A stretch of 64,000 nucleotides of DNA from Flavobacterium ovatum. GTDB lineage: Bacteria > Bacteroidota > Bacteroidia > Flavobacteriales > Flavobacteriaceae. The DNA is taken from contig NZ_CP160035.1 of NCBI RefSeq assembly GCF_040703125.1, positions 620,001-684,000 of the forward strand. Direction: 5' to 3'. Below, piece after piece: positions 42,652 to 51,060 of the stretch (position 1 is its first letter; every line of letters begins with the position of its first letter). The translations under genes and the position numbers were made by a program. The notes below the pieces were generated by a model, which did not search any database, was not told the DNA's origin, and worked only from the letters and a program-made list of their open reading frames with translations.

Positions 42652-43779
42652 TTATTTACTATAATTTTTAATCAATTGATAACTCATCTCAGTAAGGTGA
42701 GCCGAAGCATTTTCGATAGCATCATTAACAGTTACACCTAATTCCATTATAGATTGCACACTATAAGGTTTCAAGTTCTCTTCAATCAAGGCTGCATCTT
42801 TAACAACTCCCGCCAAAATTGAAAACGGAATTTGATGTTCACGAGCTCTTTCGCTAATTCCTTTAATCACTTTTCCTTCAATCGTTTGTTTATCAACACT
42901 ACCTTCACCAGTAATAATCAAATCAATTTTATTTTTTACCAAGGCATGAAATCCTGTTTGTTCCATAACAAAATCAATTCCAGACTGAATTTTAGCATTC
43001 AAAAAACAAACGGCTCCAGCTCCCATTCCACCAGCTGCCCCCGCACCTGGTAAATTGGCTACATCTTGACCCAAATATTTCTCTACTTGCTTGCTAAAAT
43101 TTCTTAAGCCCAAATCCAATTGTTCAATTTCATCTGCCGAAGCTCCTTTTTGAGACGCATAAACATATGCCGCTCCATTACTGCCATACAACGGATTCTT
43201 CACATCACAAACCACCGTAAATTCAACATTATTCAAATCAAAATGCACTTCATCATTTTCAATCCTGTCAATGCGAATCAATTCTTTTCCAATAGGATCA
43301 ATTTCTTCTCCTTCTTGCGAATAAAATTTATATCCGAGCGCAGCCGCCATTCCAATTCCAGCATCATTGGTTGCACTTCCGCCAATAAATAAAATTATTT
43401 TTCGAAAACCTCTTTTCAGTGCATCTTTTATCAATTGTCCCGTTCCAAACGAAGTCGAATTACTGCAATCTCGTTTACTCTCCTGTACCATCAATAAACC
43501 CGAAGCATTTGCCATTTCTATAAAAGCCGTATCTTCATTATGGCGATAAGGTGCAATGGTGCTATTAAACAAAGGGTCTTTTACCACCACCAAAACTGTT
43601 TTTAGCTCAAAATAATTTTGTAAAATTGTCAAAGTTCCTTCACCTCCATCGGCTAGCGGATGCTTAATGGTTTCAATAGTAGCGTCAAATTTATTAATTC
43701 CGCTTTCAATTGCATTGCAAACCTCCATCGCAGACAGCGAACCTTTAAATTTATCTGGTGCTATTAAAACTTTCATCAC
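42652..43779 (-). CDS. Glycerate kinase, type 1 (GlxK/GarK family)
   Basis: Phosphorylates D-glycerate with ATP, in this family usually to 2-phosphoglycerate, feeding lower glycolysis. The 375 residues show the N-terminal IAPDKFKGSLSAMEVCNAI, HPLADGGEGTL, the hallmark GGSATNDAGIGMAAALG, GAGAAGGMGAG and the late ITGEGSVDKQT. No signal peptide. It follows the symporter gene after a 299-bp gap that contains a large hairpin repeat, and precedes the cupin gene. A glycerate kinase beside an MGH1-like hydrolase is the main reason to propose glycosylglycerate as the substrate of the locus. Confidence 0.94.
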   Translation of the reverse strand: MMKVLIAPDKFKGSLSAMEVCNAIESGINKFDATIETIKHPLADGGEGTLTILQNYFELKTVLVVVKDPLFNSTIAPYRHNEDTAFIEMANASGLLMVQESKRDCSNSTSFGTGQLIKDALKRGFRKIILFIGGSATNDAGIGMAAALGYKFYSQEGEEIDPIGKELIRIDRIENDEVHFDLNNVEFTVVCDVKNPLYGSNGAAYVYASQKGASADEIEQLDLGLRNFSKQVEKYLGQDVANLPGAGAAGGMGAGAVCFLNAKIQSGIDFVMEQTGFHALVKNKIDLIITGEGSVDKQTIEGKVIKGISERAREHQIPFSILAGVVKDAALIEENLKPYSVQSIMELGVTVNDAIENASAHLTEMSYQLIKNYSK

Positions 43780-43929
43780 ATTTACTTTTTAAAATTAAAA
43801 AAGAACACTCTCGGTGGTATTTTGCTTTTATCCAAAACCCAAATTAGCAGAACTAATTTAGGCTTTTGAACTAGTAAGCATTCTCAAGAGTGTTCGTTTA
43901 AATCTATTTCCTTTTCAAAATAATTATTT

Positions 43930-44052
43930 GGGCGCGCCACCATCCTCAAAAAAAGGGCCAATAATCTATACGCTTATAAGCCCTTTTTTCAGGATGCTGT
44001 CGGGCTATCCGCACCGCTATGGCGGTTTGCTTCTATCCCTCACGCAAACCCG
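43930..44052. repeat. Large hairpin repeat inside the operon (REP-like, variant E)
   Basis: Between the symporter and glycerate kinase genes. It begins GGGCGCGCC, has a 17-bp imperfect stem (CATCCTC-AAAAAA-GGGC at 43941-43958 with GCCC-TTTTTT-CAGGATG at 43980-43996), then GTCGGGCTATCCGC and GCTTCTATCCCTCACGCAAACC. The last phrases are of the kind seen in dispersed Bacteroidota intergenic repeats. It may attenuate or stabilise the message and so set the level of the two downstream genes. Confidence 0.65.
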
Positions 44053-44078
44053 TTAAAACATATATTATTCTATAATTA

Positions 44079-45701
44079 TTAGCGTATCCCAGCCAAAATC
44101 GATGGCAAACTAAAACTAACTCCAAGAATGATTATAAAGAATACAACCAAGATGATAACATCTTTTGACAAAACATCTTCTCTCTTTAGTTTAAAATCAA
44201 TATTGAAATCTTTGTTTTTCTCTGTTTTAAACAAAGCACTAAATACTAAAGCCAGTACAAAAGTGATTACAAAACCGGTAAGGTTAAACCAAATCCAGAA
44301 AATATCCTCAAAGAAATATTTGATGCTAATATTAATCAAAACCCCCCCTATAATCCCAACATTCATACCAATATAATTGACTCTTTTGACCAATATAGCA
44401 ATAATAAAAGTAGCTAATATAGGTCCGTAAAATTGTGACGAAATCATATTAATCAACTCAATCACCGTTCCACCAGTATTCCCAAAAAGATAGGCTGATG
44501 CAATACACACAAAGCCCCAGAACACGATCGAAATCTTAGACAATTCCATATATTTTGCCTGGCTCAATTTGACTTTACCTCTATTAAAAAGATCTTCTAC
44601 AGTCACCGCTCCCAAAGAGTTGATTGTAGAACTCACAGAAGACATTGCCGCAGACAAAATCCCAACGATCAAAATTCCAATCATACCATGAGGTAAATAT
44701 TTCATGATGAAAACAGGCAACATCAAATCAGGTTTAATACCGCTAGTTGCAAACTCTTTTGGATAATGTTTTTGTGTAACCGCTGCAATTTCACTCATAA
44801 AATCAGGTGTTAAATGCACCAAAGCTCCAATGATTAAACCCATAATACAATAGGTCAATACTACTGGAAAACGCAACAATCCATTCGCTAACAATATATT
44901 TTTAGCAGCCTTTTCATCCTTCGCAGACAACAATCGTTGCGCTTGTGTTTGATCGGTTCCATAATAAGATAAGTACAAAAATAATCCCCCTAAAATCATA
45001 GGTAAAAACCCAAAGGTACCACCATCAAATCCTAAATTATTCATGTCTACCACTTGCAAACGCTCTGTTTCAAAACCGTTGAAATTAGGATTCGCTTTCA
45101 ATAAATCCCATCCGTAATAAATACAAATTAGCAATCCACCAAAAAGGATAATCATCTGGATGGCATCACCCCAAACTACAGCTTTCATCCCACCCATTAA
45201 CGAATAAACAATAGTGATAACGGAAATCAAAAGGATAGTATAATGAAAACTAATATTCAAAACTGATTGCAAAATAATAGCAATGGTATAGACCGCAACT
45301 CCTGTTGATAAGGAACGGCTAATTTGAAAAACAAAACTCAAAACAATTCGAGTAGAAGTCGAAAAACGTCTTTCGACAAACTCATAAATACTCACAATAT
45401 TCGCTCGATAAAGAGGCGGAACAATAATTAAAATAATTCCAATCATGGCCAATGGCACTGCCAACTCAAAGGTCAACCACTTCATTCCTCCTCCTTGCGC
45501 TAAACCAACAAACGCAGGCGCCGAAATAAAACTGATGGCAGAGAGTTGGGTCGCCATGGCAGATAAACTTAATGGAAACCATCCCATTTCCTTACCTCCT
45601 AGAAAATAATCCTTTGCATCTTTGTTTTCTTTGAAAACAAATCCTAATCCTAAAAAGGCAATTAGGTAAACGATAACCACTATATAGTCTATCCAGTTCA
45701 T
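44079..45701 (-). CDS. Sodium:solute symporter (SSS family)
   Basis: A 540-residue inner-membrane transporter with about 14 membrane helices. It has the SSS N-terminus (IDYIVVIVYLIAFLGLGFVF, then KDYFLGGKEMGWFPLSLSAM), the family block GGMKAVVWGDAIQM, and QRLLSAKDEKAAKNI, typical of sodium/sugar (SGLT-like) members in Bacteroidota. It lies 20 bp after the GH63 gene. Because that hydrolase is cytoplasmic, this symporter is the likely importer of the intact glycoside. Confidence 0.94.
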   Translation of the reverse strand: MNWIDYIVVIVYLIAFLGLGFVFKENKDAKDYFLGGKEMGWFPLSLSAMATQLSAISFISAPAFVGLAQGGGMKWLTFELAVPLAMIGIILIIVPPLYRANIVSIYEFVERRFSTSTRIVLSFVFQISRSLSTGVAVYTIAIILQSVLNISFHYTILLISVITIVYSLMGGMKAVVWGDAIQMIILFGGLLICIYYGWDLLKANPNFNGFETERLQVVDMNNLGFDGGTFGFLPMILGGLFLYLSYYGTDQTQAQRLLSAKDEKAAKNILLANGLLRFPVVLTYCIMGLIIGALVHLTPDFMSEIAAVTQKHYPKEFATSGIKPDLMLPVFIMKYLPHGMIGILIVGILSAAMSSVSSTINSLGAVTVEDLFNRGKVKLSQAKYMELSKISIVFWGFVCIASAYLFGNTGGTVIELINMISSQFYGPILATFIIAILVKRVNYIGMNVGIIGGVLINISIKYFFEDIFWIWFNLTGFVITFVLALVFSALFKTEKNKDFNIDFKLKREDVLSKDVIILVVFFIIILGVSFSLPSILAGIR

Positions 45702-45721
45702 AATTAATTATTTTAAAACTA

Positions 45722-47032
45722 TTATTGATTTTTCATGTCCAAATACAAAGCCGCACTCCAAGAGAAATTCCCTCCTCCATACCCTTTGTTCTCTGTCTCA
45801 TAAGCTGCTTTTATGGGATTAAAATACTCATAAAAACCCACTTTTGATAATAATTCAAAACTATCCGATTTTACTCTGTCGGCAATTTCAGTGTAGCCGT
45901 AATCTTTCAATCCGTAATACAACATCCAGTTAAGGTTGATCCAAACCGGTCCTCTCCAATATTTTTTTGGATTGAAACGTTCATTCGTAGGATCAAAAGA
46001 CGCACATAAATACATATCGTCACCACCAAACTTAGTCATCATAGTATTAATGATTGTTGCTGCTTGTTCCTTGCTTGGAATTCCTGCAAACAAAGGAGAA
46101 AAGGATGATGAACTCACAAAACGAATTGGTTTTTCATTCCTTAAATCATAATGAACATAAGCGCCTAATTCTGCATCGTACAATTTCGAATTAAAAGAGG
46201 CTTTACTTTTTGTTTGCCATTTTTCTAGTTGTGCAATTTTGTCTTCGTTTCCTCCAATGATTTTGTACAAATCAATCAATGCTTCATTTGACTTAATCAA
46301 CATAGCATTGAAAAGCGGATCTTGTACTAAGAACGGAGAAAGTTCGGCAATTTTTTGGTCATCATAATTGTGCTCTTTGGCAATATCTATAATGTACAAA
46401 TAATGGTCGTATTCTCTATTAGAAGGACGCTCCGAAGGATCAATAAGCTTTGTGTCTTTTCGTTCAAAAGTATAAGTTGGCGGATCCATTGTTTCCCAAA
46501 TATCATCCCATAGAGGCGAATTATCTGTTCCCGATTCCCAATTGTGGTAGATGTACACCAAGCCTTCATTTTGAGGATCTCTCTTACTATAGAAATAGTT
46601 GTGATTGTCGTATACTTTTCCAATATTTTCTATAATAAATTGGAGTACATCCTCTTTGTTTTGTGCTATTTGATACATTTTTTCTAATGTAAAGCCCAAA
46701 ACAGGTGGTTGCGTCATTCCTGTTGAAGGATACTCTTTGTTAGACAAAGGATGCAACTCGGCTTGGTGAAAATCTGGTCCAGGAAAATAAGAATCTGACT
46801 TTTGATGAAAAACAATGTGCGGTATAAAACCATTCTCCCATTGTGCATCAAGAAGTGTTTTCATCTCAGCCTTCGCTTTTTCCATATCATAATGCGCAAA
46901 TCCAAGGGCAATAAATCCGGAATCCCATTTCCATTGAAAAGGGTATAAACCTTTACATGGAATTGTATATCCTCCTGCTTGGAAATTTTCATTCAATATT
47001 TGTTGTGCTTCTTTAGTTAAATCAGTAGCCAT
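45722..47032 (-). CDS. GH63 / MGH1-like glycosylglycerate hydrolase (predicted)
   Basis: A 436-residue (alpha/alpha)6-barrel glycoside hydrolase with no signal peptide, hence cytoplasmic. It begins with the substrate-side block FQWKWDSGFIALGFAHYD (32-49). WESGTDNSPLWD (165-176) holds the probable acid Asp170, and YEYFNP (401-406) the probable base Glu402, with KYWRGPVWINLNW (357-369) and GGGNFSWSAALYLDM near the end. Order and spacing match GH63 mannosyl- and glucosylglycerate hydrolases; other trehalase-like enzymes remain possible. It lies 20 bp before the symporter gene and 71 bp after the TonB-dependent receptor gene. Confidence 0.8.
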   Translation of the reverse strand: MATDLTKEAQQILNENFQAGGYTIPCKGLYPFQWKWDSGFIALGFAHYDMEKAKAEMKTLLDAQWENGFIPHIVFHQKSDSYFPGPDFHQAELHPLSNKEYPSTGMTQPPVLGFTLEKMYQIAQNKEDVLQFIIENIGKVYDNHNYFYSKRDPQNEGLVYIYHNWESGTDNSPLWDDIWETMDPPTYTFERKDTKLIDPSERPSNREYDHYLYIIDIAKEHNYDDQKIAELSPFLVQDPLFNAMLIKSNEALIDLYKIIGGNEDKIAQLEKWQTKSKASFNSKLYDAELGAYVHYDLRNEKPIRFVSSSSFSPLFAGIPSKEQAATIINTMMTKFGGDDMYLCASFDPTNERFNPKKYWRGPVWINLNWMLYYGLKDYGYTEIADRVKSDSFELLSKVGFYEYFNPIKAAYETENKGYGGGNFSWSAALYLDMKNQ

Positions 47033-47103
47033 AATCAGATATTTTTTAATAAAAAGAATGCTAGTACAGTTTGCAAAAGCATCCTTTTATTGTAATTAAT
47101 TTA

Positions 47104-49698
47104 TTAGAAATTGAAAGTCAAGTTCATCAAAGCAGTTCTAGGAATAATAGGTCTTCCTACAAAGAATTGCTCATCTGTTTGATTATCACCTAATCTTGGA
47201 GAACCTTCTGTGATTCCAGCAGAGTTAAACAAGTTGAAAGATTGTGCTCCAATACGAAGTGTTTCGTTGTCTTTACCCACATTGAATGTGTACCCTAAAC
47301 TTAAATCCACAATTCCAAAACCTTTTAATAAAACCGTATTAGCATCATTAGTGTATTTGTCACCTGCGTAGTTATAATCAAAATTTGCATCGAAGTTTGA
47401 TTTGTCATAAGACAATCCCAGTTTTGTCATTACATTCGGTTGTCTTGCCAATTTGTTTCCAACGAAAGTTGGGCTATTCTCTGACTTAGTCAATTCATGT
47501 TTTTGGTAAGTAAAAGTTCCGTTGAAAGCAAATCCATCTACAAATCTCCAGTTCCAAGTAGTTTCAATACCTGCTGATTTAGTATCTTGTAAATCTACTT
47601 TTTCAGTAAATCCACCTAGACCGTCATTTAAAAATGCAATGTTTCTTCTATCAGATAAGTTAAGAGAGAAAAGCGCTGCCGTTCCAGAAAAATTTCCTTG
47701 ACCATATTTAATACCTACCTCAGATTGAATAATTTTTTCAGGAGAATAAGTAGAATGACCTCCATTAGCATTAATTTTTACAGAACGCAATTCAGGAAAG
47801 AAATACCCTTTAGAAAAGTTACCATAAACACTAGTGCTTTGGCTTATTTTGTACAATGCTGCCAATGAAATTGCATAATCATCTGTAGAAACTTTTGCAG
47901 TTTCATATGCTCCAGTTCCCCAAGTTACATTTTCAATCTTAGCGTTTCCTGCAAAAGTGCTCATTTTAAAAGCTGCTGTCTTTTCGTTTTGAATAGTTCC
48001 AGAAGCTGTTTCATGTCGGATACCAATATCAAAATTCCATTTGTCTAATTTAATTTGATCTGTTAAGAAAAAAGCCAATTTATTACTCGTAACATTTTTG
48101 TTTGAATATCCAGCTCCTCTATTCGTTACACCATCTACAGTATAACCAGAAAGGTTGACTAATCCTGGACTATTGCTATATTCGCTTAAATAACTAGTGG
48201 TAACATTCATATCTCCCGCAGAAGCTCTAGACATAAATGTCCCCGCTGTTACAGTATGAACTCCCATTTTATTAATCAATTTAATCTCGGAAACTAATTC
48301 ATCTATTGGACGAACTCTATCTAATATTCTGTTTTCGAATAAAAGTGCATTTGCTGGTAAAGCTGCACCGTTTAGAGTTGTAAAATTACCTGCTGCTATA
48401 CTTCTTGCTGCTTTATATTGATCTTGAGTTTCAACAACTTTAGGCCCCGTTAATCCACTTCCGTCTAAGAATAAATTAAACTGGTGTTTGTAACTCGATT
48501 TTCTAATTTTAGCATCAATAGAGAAATTATCTGAAAAATCGTGAACAAAATTCGTCATAAAATAACCCCCTTTTGTAGCAACCCCATCTCTGATATTCGT
48601 TTTGAAAATTCCATCAGGCGTAGCATAAGAGATATTTGCAGCTGCAGCAGTTTGCAAAGTCACGATTTCATTACCATCATTACCAATTGGTCTTTCTCTG
48701 CTTCCACCTTGTAATGGGTAAGGCAAAAAGAATTGTACTTTGTCATCAATCACCTGTCCTGAGAAAGTAATGGTACTTTTCTCCGTTACTTTTTTCACAT
48801 TTCCACGAATTTGGTACCCTTCAGTTGGCAATCCAGTTTTGATTGGTCCTTCATCGTAACGATAAAAACCTGTAACAGCATAGAACATATTAGAATCTTT
48901 TCCTCCTAATTGACCGCTAGATAAGAAATCTGCTTTGTATCTTGAATTAGTTCCTACTTCTGTTTTGAAAATATTTTTTGGAGTAGTTGATCCTGTTACA
49001 CTTGTATAGTTAATAATACCTGCTACAGAACCTGCACCATATAATACTGATGAACCACCACGAATAAACTCTAAACTTTTCATTCCAATATCTGTTCTGA
49101 AATAAACATCATGCGCAGATGAGTTCAATCCAAAAGTTGATAATACTGGCATTCCATCAATTTGAATAGGATTAAACTGAAATTGTCCTCCAGAAGGTAA
49201 ACCTCTCACAAATACATTGGATCCTACCTCACCACCACCATTTTCTGTGGTAATCCCAGGAACACTTCTCAAAATATTGGCTTGACTACTTGTATTAAGC
49301 TTGGTCAAATCCTTAGCACTAAAAGAAGTTACTGAAACTGGTGTTTCTTTTTGAGAACGTTTTACCGATGTACCCGTTAATACTACTTCGTCAAGCATTT
49401 CCATACTCTCTATTAATGTAAAATCTAAGGTTACTTCATTCCCTGCTAATTTTACACTTTTAGTTTGTTCTTTAAAACCAATAGTAGCGACTTTGATTTT
49501 TTTATCACCACTTAATTTAGTGATTAATACATATTTCCCGTCGAAATCTGTTGTTACTCCAACATTGGTACCAACAATAACAACATTCACTTGTGGGATT
49601 GGATTGTTCTTTTCATCCAATACCGTTCCTTTTACAGTGGTTTGCGAATAGGAAACAGTTCCTATTAACAACAAAAATACTTTGATATAGTTTTTCAT
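47104..49698 (-). CDS. TonB-dependent outer-membrane receptor
   Basis: An 864-residue outer-membrane transporter: signal peptide (1-19, GTVSYSQ), a carboxypeptidase-regulatory-like beta-sandwich (about 20-100; VKGTVLDEKNNPIPQVNVVI), plug domain (about 110-230; PVSVTSFSAKDLTKLNTSSQ and VFVRGLPSGGQFQFNPIQID) and a 22-strand barrel ending in ALMNLTFNF. No SusD-like partner follows, so it is not a classical SusCD system; this suits a small substrate. It is the first gene of the operon, and two tandem operator-like repeats lie about 100 bp upstream beside the divergent LacI gene. Confidence 0.94.
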   Translation of the reverse strand: MKNYIKVFLLLIGTVSYSQTTVKGTVLDEKNNPIPQVNVVIVGTNVGVTTDFDGKYVLITKLSGDKKIKVATIGFKEQTKSVKLAGNEVTLDFTLIESMEMLDEVVLTGTSVKRSQKETPVSVTSFSAKDLTKLNTSSQANILRSVPGITTENGGGEVGSNVFVRGLPSGGQFQFNPIQIDGMPVLSTFGLNSSAHDVYFRTDIGMKSLEFIRGGSSVLYGAGSVAGIINYTSVTGSTTPKNIFKTEVGTNSRYKADFLSSGQLGGKDSNMFYAVTGFYRYDEGPIKTGLPTEGYQIRGNVKKVTEKSTITFSGQVIDDKVQFFLPYPLQGGSRERPIGNDGNEIVTLQTAAAANISYATPDGIFKTNIRDGVATKGGYFMTNFVHDFSDNFSIDAKIRKSSYKHQFNLFLDGSGLTGPKVVETQDQYKAARSIAAGNFTTLNGAALPANALLFENRILDRVRPIDELVSEIKLINKMGVHTVTAGTFMSRASAGDMNVTTSYLSEYSNSPGLVNLSGYTVDGVTNRGAGYSNKNVTSNKLAFFLTDQIKLDKWNFDIGIRHETASGTIQNEKTAAFKMSTFAGNAKIENVTWGTGAYETAKVSTDDYAISLAALYKISQSTSVYGNFSKGYFFPELRSVKINANGGHSTYSPEKIIQSEVGIKYGQGNFSGTAALFSLNLSDRRNIAFLNDGLGGFTEKVDLQDTKSAGIETTWNWRFVDGFAFNGTFTYQKHELTKSENSPTFVGNKLARQPNVMTKLGLSYDKSNFDANFDYNYAGDKYTNDANTVLLKGFGIVDLSLGYTFNVGKDNETLRIGAQSFNLFNSAGITEGSPRLGDNQTDEQFFVGRPIIPRTALMNLTFNF

Positions 49699-49795
49699 AA
49701 CTTAGGTTGATTAAATTAATTTATTTGGTTATTTGTTTCAGCTAATTTATAATGGAACACAATCATTTGATACCAAAAATTAACGAAATATTAAC

Positions 49796-49819
49796 GGGAA
49801 CGTTTGCGGGAACGTTTGC
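49796..49819. promoter_or_regulatory. Tandem LacI-type operator (two 12-bp repeats)
   Basis: GGGAACGTTTGC occurs twice back to back (49796-49807, 49808-49819). Each contains AACGTT, and the reverse strand reads GCAAACGTT, close to the central AAACGTTT of many LacI-family operators. It lies 45 bp before the LacI-type gene and 98 bp before the TonB-receptor gene, so it can serve both divergent promoters. Confidence 0.65.
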
Positions 49820-49863
49820 GACAGTAAATTATTTTTATAACTTTACCAAGAATATAGCAAAAT

Positions 49864-50895
49864 ATGAGTAAAAAAAATATCATAACCCTAAAAAAACTGG
49901 CTCAGGATTTAGAATTATATATTTCAACAGTTTCCAGAGCTTTGAACGACCATTCTGATATCAGCGACGAAACAAAAGAGCGCGTTAAAGCTTATGCTAG
50001 CAAAGTGAAGTACGTTCCCAATCTCTTTGCCAAAGGATTTCGTTCTCACAAAACCAACATTATTGGGGTTATTATCCCGAATATAGAACACCGTTTTACA
50101 TCGACCTTACTTAGAGGTATTATTTCGGCATCAGAACTCAACGGATATAAGGTTATTATTTGTGAATCATTTAATAGTGATGCAAAACAATCCGAATTAT
50201 TAGAAACGATGATTCAGTTTGGAGTTGATGGTGTTTTATTGTCCTTAACCAAAAAAACCAAAAATGTAGATGAGATTCTCGAAATGATGAAGCATATTCC
50301 GCTTATATTATTTGACCGAATTTCGAATAAAGTACCCTGTACACAAATTATCATTGATGATGAAGAAGCCGCTTTCCAAGCAGTAGAGCATTTGATCAAT
50401 ACAGGCAAAAAAAGAATTGCTATCATCAAAGAGACAGACAGTTCCAATGTGTCTGAAAGACGGTATCAAGGTTACTTAAAGGCCTTGCGCAAACACAACC
50501 TAGAAGTTGATGAAAGTCTTATTATGAGCTCTGAAGATTTGTCTATCGAAGAAGGGCAACGTCAAACCAAAATATTATTGAGCTTACAAAATAGACCCGA
50601 TGCGATTTTCACTATTATTGACGAAGCTGGAATTGGAGCAATAAAAGAACTTAAAAAAAATAAAATCAAAATTCCCAAAGAAGTTGCAGTTGTAGGCTTT
50701 AGTAATTCGACTTTCTGTACAATTATACAACCCAAGATGTCGAGCATTGATCAGCCTGGTAACCGAATTGGAGAGGTAGCTGTTAAGTATTTAATCGAAG
50801 AAATAAATTCAGATGAAACAGTACACCATAAAACCATCGAAATAAAAACCAATCTAATTGTTAGAAAATCATCATTTAATCCTTTGAAAAAATAA
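49864..50895 (+). CDS. LacI family transcriptional regulator
   Basis: A 343-residue repressor: N-terminal helix-turn-helix (about 6-55; ITLKKLAQDLELYISTVSRA, LNDHSDISDETKERV) with hinge region, then a periplasmic-binding-protein-like sensor domain (about 60-335; IIGVIIPNIEHRFTSTLLRG, AIFTIIDEAGIGAIKELKKN). It is divergent from the TonB-receptor operon with two tandem operator-like repeats between them, so it probably controls that operon. The inducer is presumably the imported glycoside or a product such as glycerate. Confidence 0.94.
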   Translation: MSKKNIITLKKLAQDLELYISTVSRALNDHSDISDETKERVKAYASKVKYVPNLFAKGFRSHKTNIIGVIIPNIEHRFTSTLLRGIISASELNGYKVIICESFNSDAKQSELLETMIQFGVDGVLLSLTKKTKNVDEILEMMKHIPLILFDRISNKVPCTQIIIDDEEAAFQAVEHLINTGKKRIAIIKETDSSNVSERRYQGYLKALRKHNLEVDESLIMSSEDLSIEEGQRQTKILLSLQNRPDAIFTIIDEAGIGAIKELKKNKIKIPKEVAVVGFSNSTFCTIIQPKMSSIDQPGNRIGEVAVKYLIEEINSDETVHHKTIEIKTNLIVRKSSFNPLKK

Positions 50896-50969
50896 ATTAT
50901 CATTACAACGTTACCGATTTTCAAAACCTTTGAGCCTTACAGCCTTCGTGCCAAAATACAAACCTATTA

Positions 50970-51012
50970 TAAAAAACAAAGGGAAACTCCGAACCACCAG
51001 AATTTCCCTTTG
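50970..51012 (-). terminator. Terminator after the two-domain PL6 gene
   Basis: Stem CAAAGGGAAA / TTTCCCTTTG (50977-50986, 51003-51012), 16-nt loop, U-run on the minus strand. It is preceded on the transcript by 15 U and GGUUA (51013-51032). Confidence 0.85.
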
Positions 51013-51060
51013 TAACCAAAAAAAAAAAAAAATATTAAAAAAACCAATTAATTCCTTCTA

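Noticed and set aside
49784..49820. Possible short CRISPR-like array
   Set aside because: Only two 12-bp repeats with no spacer and no cas genes; position between divergent genes fits operators.
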